From Sphingomonas sp. LY54 (lineage in GTDB: Bacteria; Pseudomonadota; Alphaproteobacteria; Sphingomonadales; Sphingomonadaceae), in the NCBI RefSeq assembly GCF_035594035.1, contig NZ_CP141588.1:372001-436000 (forward strand): 64,000 bases of DNA, read 5' to 3'. Below the pieces are notes generated by a model. That model made no database searches. It worked only from the letters and a program-made list of their open reading frames with translations, and was not told the origin of the DNA. This document shows, piece by piece, positions 60,584 through 64,000 of the stretch. The position numbers and the translations under genes are program-made. The number at the start of each line of letters is the position of its first letter. Position 1 is the first letter of the stretch.

Positions 60584-61720
60584 ATGACCGCAGCCACGCT
60601 CGCCGACGTCGCCACGCCCGCGCTTGCGCTCGACCTGCCCCGGTTCGAGCGCAATTGCGCGCGCATGCTCGAGAGGTGTCGCGCCCTCGGCGTCCACCTC
60701 CGGCCGCACATGAAGACGCTGAAGGCGATCGAGGCGGCGCGCGTTGCGATCGACCCCAGTCACGGCGGCATCGCCGTCTCGACGCTGAGCGAAGCCGATT
60801 ATTTCGCGCGGGGCGGCATCGCCGACATCCAATATGCGGTGTGCATCACGCCCGACAAACTCGCGCGCGCGGCCGATCTGATGCGGATCGCGCCGCGCTT
60901 CAGCTTCTTCCTCGACAGCGTCGAGATGGCGGCGGCGGCGGCGGAGTTCGCGACGCGCGAGGGCGTTGCCCTGCGCGCCTGGATCGAGATCGACAGCGGC
61001 GAGCACCGCACCGGGATCGAGCCCGGCGACGAGCGCCTGATCGCCATCGCGCGCACCCTCGCCGCCTCCCCCGCTTCGCTGGCCGGAGTCGCAACCCATG
61101 GCGGCCACAGCTACGAGGCGCGCACGGCCGATGGGATCGCGGCGGTCGCCCAGCAGGAAAGGCTGGCCGTGGTCACGGCGGCAGAACGGCTGCGCGCGGC
61201 CGGGTTCGAGGTGCCGGGCGTCAGCGCCGGATCGACGCCGACCGCGATGCACATGCGATCGGCCGAGGGGCTGACCGAAATCCGCGCCGGCGTCTACATG
61301 GCCGGCGACCTGTTCCAGGCCGGGATCGGATCGCATGGCACGCAAGACGTCGCCGCCTCGGTGGTCGCCACCGTCATCAGCCACAAGCCCGATTACAACC
61401 AGATCGTCGTCGATGCCGGCGGGATCGCTCTATCCAAGGACCGCGCCACCGGAGCGCTCGGCGAACGCGACATGGGCTACGGGCTCGTCGTCGACCTAGA
61501 CGGGGAGCCTTCCTACGGCCGCCTCACCGTCGGCGGCGTCCACCAGGAGCATGGCGCGATCGCCGTCACCGACCCGGCCCTGTTCGCACGGCTGCCGATC
61601 GGCGCCAAGGTGCGCATCCTCCCCAACCATGTCTGCATGACCGCGGCGGCGCACGATCATTATCTCGTCACCGACGGCGCCGCCGTGCGCGGCGAATGGA
61701 GCAAGGTCGGCGGCTGGTGA
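60584..61720 (+). CDS. D-threonine aldolase / D-serine dehydratase-like PLP enzyme
   Basis: A 378-residue fold-type III (alanine-racemase-like) protein. PLP Lys44 lies in RPHMKTLKA; TLSEADYF and HGGHSYEA are also seen; the C-terminal D-serine-dehydratase-like domain ends PNHVCMTAAAHDHYL, whose His and Cys bind the metal. Family members cleave D-3-hydroxy-amino acids such as D-threonine. The substrate is not determinable. The 8-base gap indicates cotranscription with hppD. Confidence 0.92.
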   Translation: MTAATLADVATPALALDLPRFERNCARMLERCRALGVHLRPHMKTLKAIEAARVAIDPSHGGIAVSTLSEADYFARGGIADIQYAVCITPDKLARAADLMRIAPRFSFFLDSVEMAAAAAEFATREGVALRAWIEIDSGEHRTGIEPGDERLIAIARTLAASPASLAGVATHGGHSYEARTADGIAAVAQQERLAVVTAAERLRAAGFEVPGVSAGSTPTAMHMRSAEGLTEIRAGVYMAGDLFQAGIGSHGTQDVAASVVATVISHKPDYNQIVVDAGGIALSKDRATGALGERDMGYGLVVDLDGEPSYGRLTVGGVHQEHGAIAVTDPALFARLPIGAKVRILPNHVCMTAAAHDHYLVTDGAAVRGEWSKVGGW

Positions 61721-61727
61721 CGGCATC

Positions 61728-62459
61728 TCAGCCGGTCGCGAGCAATTCCTGGAGGCGTAGCGCGTCGCCGGTCGCGGCCGACGAGGCGGTGTTGTCGAAT
61801 ATGCACCAGACCTCCTGTCCCGCGGCCCGCTCCGCGGCGAGCGCCTCGGCATAGGCTTCCAGCCGGCCGTCGTCGTAGCTCGACCGGTACATGACCGGCG
61901 AGCCGTGCAGCCGGTAATAGGTCAGGCCGCGCCAGCCGCCGGGCCGGGCCGCCACCTCGACCCGCGCCGGATCGGCGGCGACGCGCGCCACACCGGCTTC
62001 GTCGAGCAGCCGGTCGCCTTCCTGCTCGAACCAGCTCGGGTGGCGCGGCTCGCAGGCGATCGCGGCCCCGGTCCGCTGCTTCAGGGCGGCGAAGAAGGGC
62101 GTTGCGACCGAAGGATCGAGCGCGAGGCTGGGTGGGAGCTGGACGAGGATCACCGCCAGCTTGGCGCCGAGCCCGCTCGTTTCGGCGAGAAAAGCATCCA
62201 CCAGCGTTTCGCAGTCGACCAGCTTGCGCTGGTGCGTGACCGTCTTGGCGAGCTTGGCGGCAAAGCGGAAATCATCGGACACCGAGGCCGCCCAGCGCGC
62301 ATAGGTTTCGGGACGGTGCGACCGGTGGAAGCAGGAATTGATCTCCGCGCAACGCAGGCGCCCGGCATAGCGCTCGAGGCTCGTTCCGTCGGCCGGAAAG
62401 CGCGCGGCATCCTTGCCCGGGATGCTCCAGCCGGCGATGCCGATGCGCGGCTCAGCCAT
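61728..62459 (-). CDS. DUF72-family protein
   Basis: A 243-residue TIM-barrel-like protein. IGIAGWSIP, LERYAGRLRCAEINSCFHRS, FRFAAKLAKTVTH, VILVQLPPSLALD, CEPRHPSWF, YYRLHGSP and WCIFDNTASSAATGDAL are all characteristic of DUF72 (YecE-like), whose function is unknown. It overlaps the upstream amidotransferase-like gene by 8 bases, suggesting coupled expression. Confidence 0.93.
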   Translation of the reverse strand: MAEPRIGIAGWSIPGKDAARFPADGTSLERYAGRLRCAEINSCFHRSHRPETYARWAASVSDDFRFAAKLAKTVTHQRKLVDCETLVDAFLAETSGLGAKLAVILVQLPPSLALDPSVATPFFAALKQRTGAAIACEPRHPSWFEQEGDRLLDEAGVARVAADPARVEVAARPGGWRGLTYYRLHGSPVMYRSSYDDGRLEAYAEALAAERAAGQEVWCIFDNTASSAATGDALRLQELLATG

Positions 62460-63135
62460 CGAGGAAGCGGCGAATCCATTCGCCCAGCCGGGCGCGGTCG
62501 TCGGGCTGCTCCAGCGACTCGATCGCCTTGTCCGGGTCGGGCAGTCGATCGCGCCGCGCCTCGACTAAGGCCTGGGCATAGGCTGGCGCGAATTCCGGAT
62601 GGCATTGGCAGGATATGGCCGGCTGGTCGTCATAGGCGATCAGGCCGAACGGATTGAACGCGCTCCCCGCCAGCACGCGGCTGCGCGGCGGAAGCTCGAC
62701 CATCTGATCCTGGTGCGACACGGGGATCGCGAGCGAGGCCACGTCGTCCATCCACGGCGCGCGCTCGCGCACCTCGTAGCGATGGAGGCCGATGCCCCAG
62801 CCCTTGTCCGACTTCAGCACGCGCCCGCCGAACGCCTCGGCCATGATCTGGTGGCCGAAGCAGATGCCGACGAGCTTCGCTTTGCCCTTCGCGTCGCGCA
62901 GCCAGTCGATCAGCGCAGCGATCCAGGGGAGATCGTCATAGACCCCGGCCGGCGAGCCGGTGACGACATAGGCGTCATTGTCCTCGACGGGCGGCAATTC
63001 CCCTGCCTGAACGTCGTAGCGCGTGAAATCGTAGCGCGCGTCGCCGAGCAGGGCTCGGATCATGTCAGGATAAGTGCCGAACCGCGCGACGAGAGCCGGG
63101 GGCGGTCCGCCGGTTTCCAATATGCCGATCTTCAT
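62452..63135 (-). CDS. Class I glutamine amidotransferase-like protein
   Basis: A 227-residue stand-alone GATase domain of the GMP synthase-like (YfeJ/GuaA-1) type. The triad is Cys92 (GICFGHQI), His179 and Glu181 (CQCHPEF). No synthetase domain is attached, so the ammonia acceptor or a peptidase-like role (gamma-glutamyl hydrolysis) is unknown. The overlap with the DUF72 gene is a pairing worth noting, though it may be only positional. Confidence 0.92.
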   Translation of the reverse strand: MKIGILETGGPPPALVARFGTYPDMIRALLGDARYDFTRYDVQAGELPPVEDNDAYVVTGSPAGVYDDLPWIAALIDWLRDAKGKAKLVGICFGHQIMAEAFGGRVLKSDKGWGIGLHRYEVRERAPWMDDVASLAIPVSHQDQMVELPPRSRVLAGSAFNPFGLIAYDDQPAISCQCHPEFAPAYAQALVEARRDRLPDPDKAIESLEQPDDRARLGEWIRRFLDG

Positions 63136-63198
63136 GCCCCGTCCCTGCCCCGCCGCGCTCCCTTTGTCACGGCCGACCGGGACGGGACGAACGTACTG

Positions 63199-63315
63199 TC
63201 AGACCAGGAAGCTCAGCGCGACGGAAGCGAGGCCGAGCAGGAGCATGGCCAGCACGAGCGGACTGTCCTGCCGCACGAAGTTGCGGCGGCGCTGGGTGCG
63301 GCGGTTGCCGAGCAC
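63199..63315 (-). CDS. 38-residue basic single-span membrane protein
   Basis: From GTG at 63315, with GGAGA at good spacing, the protein reads a basic N-terminus (LGNRRTQRRRNFVRQDS) and one hydrophobic helix (LVLAMLLLGLASVALSFLV) to the C-terminus. A GTG two codons upstream is also possible. The layout, tail helix with Arg-rich cytosolic head, is common to tiny conserved sphingomonad proteins. No function is known to me. The 283 bases between this gene and the SulP start hold no recognisable gene. Confidence 0.6.
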   Translation of the reverse strand: MLGNRRTQRRRNFVRQDSPLVLAMLLLGLASVALSFLV

Positions 63316-63598
63316 GTACACTCTCCGGTTGTGGAAAGGCGACGCGCTACGGGCTGGCGGCGGAGCGGGCAACATGCGGTCAATACTATGAAACCAAAGG
63401 TATATCTCCGAGCGCGGGACCGGTCGGACGCGCAGTTCCTTTCCGCTAACCGAGGCCGCTCCGCAGAAGCCGCGGGTTGCGCGCTATCACGCAGCCTCTA
63501 AGGCCTGCCTTTCCACGGACCCGGCGCGACCGGGTGGCTCGGCCGGGCGCCTATCCCCCGGACAATTTGGCCGCATGGCCGACCGACACGGACCCACC

Positions 63599-64000
63599 AT
63601 GACATTCCTCGCCTCGCTTCGCCGCGACTGGCTCGCCAACCCTCGCGCCGACATCCTCGCCGGCATCGCCGTCGCGCTCGCCCTCATTCCCGAAGCGATC
63701 GGCTTCTCGATCATCGCCGGCGTCGATCCGCGCGTCGGCCTCTACGCCTCGGTGTCGATCGCGATCGTGATCGCCTTCACCGGCGGCCGGCCGGGCATGA
63801 TCTCCGCCGCCACCGCCGCCGTCGCGGTGCTGGTGGTGCCGCTGGTGCGCGAGCATGGCGTCGACTATCTGTTCGCCGCGACGATCCTGATGGGCTTGAT
63901 CCAGATCGTCGCCGGGCTGCTGCGGCTCGACCTTTTGATGCAGTTCGTGTCGCGATCGGTGATCACCGGCTTCGTCAACGCGCTCGCCATCCTGATCTTC
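63599..64000 (+). CDS. SulP-family anion transporter, cut by the window edge
   Basis: The first 134 residues of a SulP permease. [20 protein letters not shown] precedes the first helices; [30 protein letters not shown] is close to the SulP signature near the N-terminus, and [16 protein letters not shown] and [19 protein letters not shown] follow. Members import sulfate or bicarbonate. The C-terminal STAS domain, if any, is outside the window. An ATG 8 codons upstream (63575) is an alternative start; the ribosome site is weak for both. Confidence 0.9.
   Translation, partial: MTFLASLRRDWLANPRADILAGIAVALALIPEAIGFSIIAGVDPRVGLYASVSIAIVIAFTGGRPGMISAATAAVAVLVVPLVREHGVDYLFAATILMGLIQIVAGLLRLDLLMQFVSRSVITGFVNALAILIF

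Overview
The window is GC-rich, densely coded alphaproteobacterial chromosome, most likely from a sphingomonad (Sphingomonadaceae). Evidence: the large Caulobacter-type TonB-dependent receptor, the pckA / chvI-chvG / hprK-rapZ-PTS arrangement, the short alphaproteobacterial HprK, and an exosortase A (XrtA) exopolysaccharide locus with fused XrtA-EpsI. No rRNA, tRNA, CRISPR array, transposase or integrase was recognised. Assignments rest on reading motifs and family resemblance; no database search was possible.

Layout. 1-14.7 kb: end of a PAS histidine kinase, a Tat-exported M24 peptidase, a membrane GGDEF/EAL protein, a PhyH-type dioxygenase, a CsgG-like secreted protein, an S9 peptidase, addB (without addA) behind a CoA-lyase gene, and a stomatin/NfeD pair. 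14.7-27.5 kb: a looser region with a Crp/Fnr regulator, a TonB-dependent receptor and then about 5 kb (19.9-24.6 kb) of small genes mostly without recognisable function. These are separated by copies of a 24-nt hairpin repeat (arms GTCCGC and GCGGAC). A signal-peptidase-I-like protein there has Ala where the catalytic Ser is expected. 27.6-35 kb: pckA, then chvI-chvG-hprK-rapZ-EIIA-HPr and a SpoU methyltransferase, a tightly overlapping regulatory operon. 35-40.4 kb: rmuC, a Cys-rich copper-storage-like protein, def, recR, fmt and truA.

40.3-58.4 kb is the XrtA/exopolysaccharide region. One leftward block runs from a Wza-like lipoprotein through a chain-length protein, tyrosine autokinase, outer-membrane barrel, ATPase, polysaccharide deacetylase, FemAB-like protein, glycosyltransferase and XrtA-EpsI to an amidotransferase. 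A second block diverges around 55.65 kb: acyl-CoA ligase and PLP decarboxylase leftward; BioF2-like acyltransferase, acyl carrier protein and two alpha/beta hydrolases rightward. The first block should assemble, export and modify a polysaccharide linked to PEP-CTERM sorting. The second looks like an acyl/amine activation and transfer module whose product is not known to me. No PEP-CTERM substrate is encoded here.

58.4-64 kb: trxB diverging from 4-hydroxyphenylpyruvate dioxygenase and a D-threonine-aldolase-like gene, a DUF72/glutamine-amidotransferase pair, a 38-residue membrane protein, and the start of a SulP transporter. All gene-free stretches are shorter than 300 bases; the longer ones hold the repeats and hairpins listed below or nothing I could recognise.
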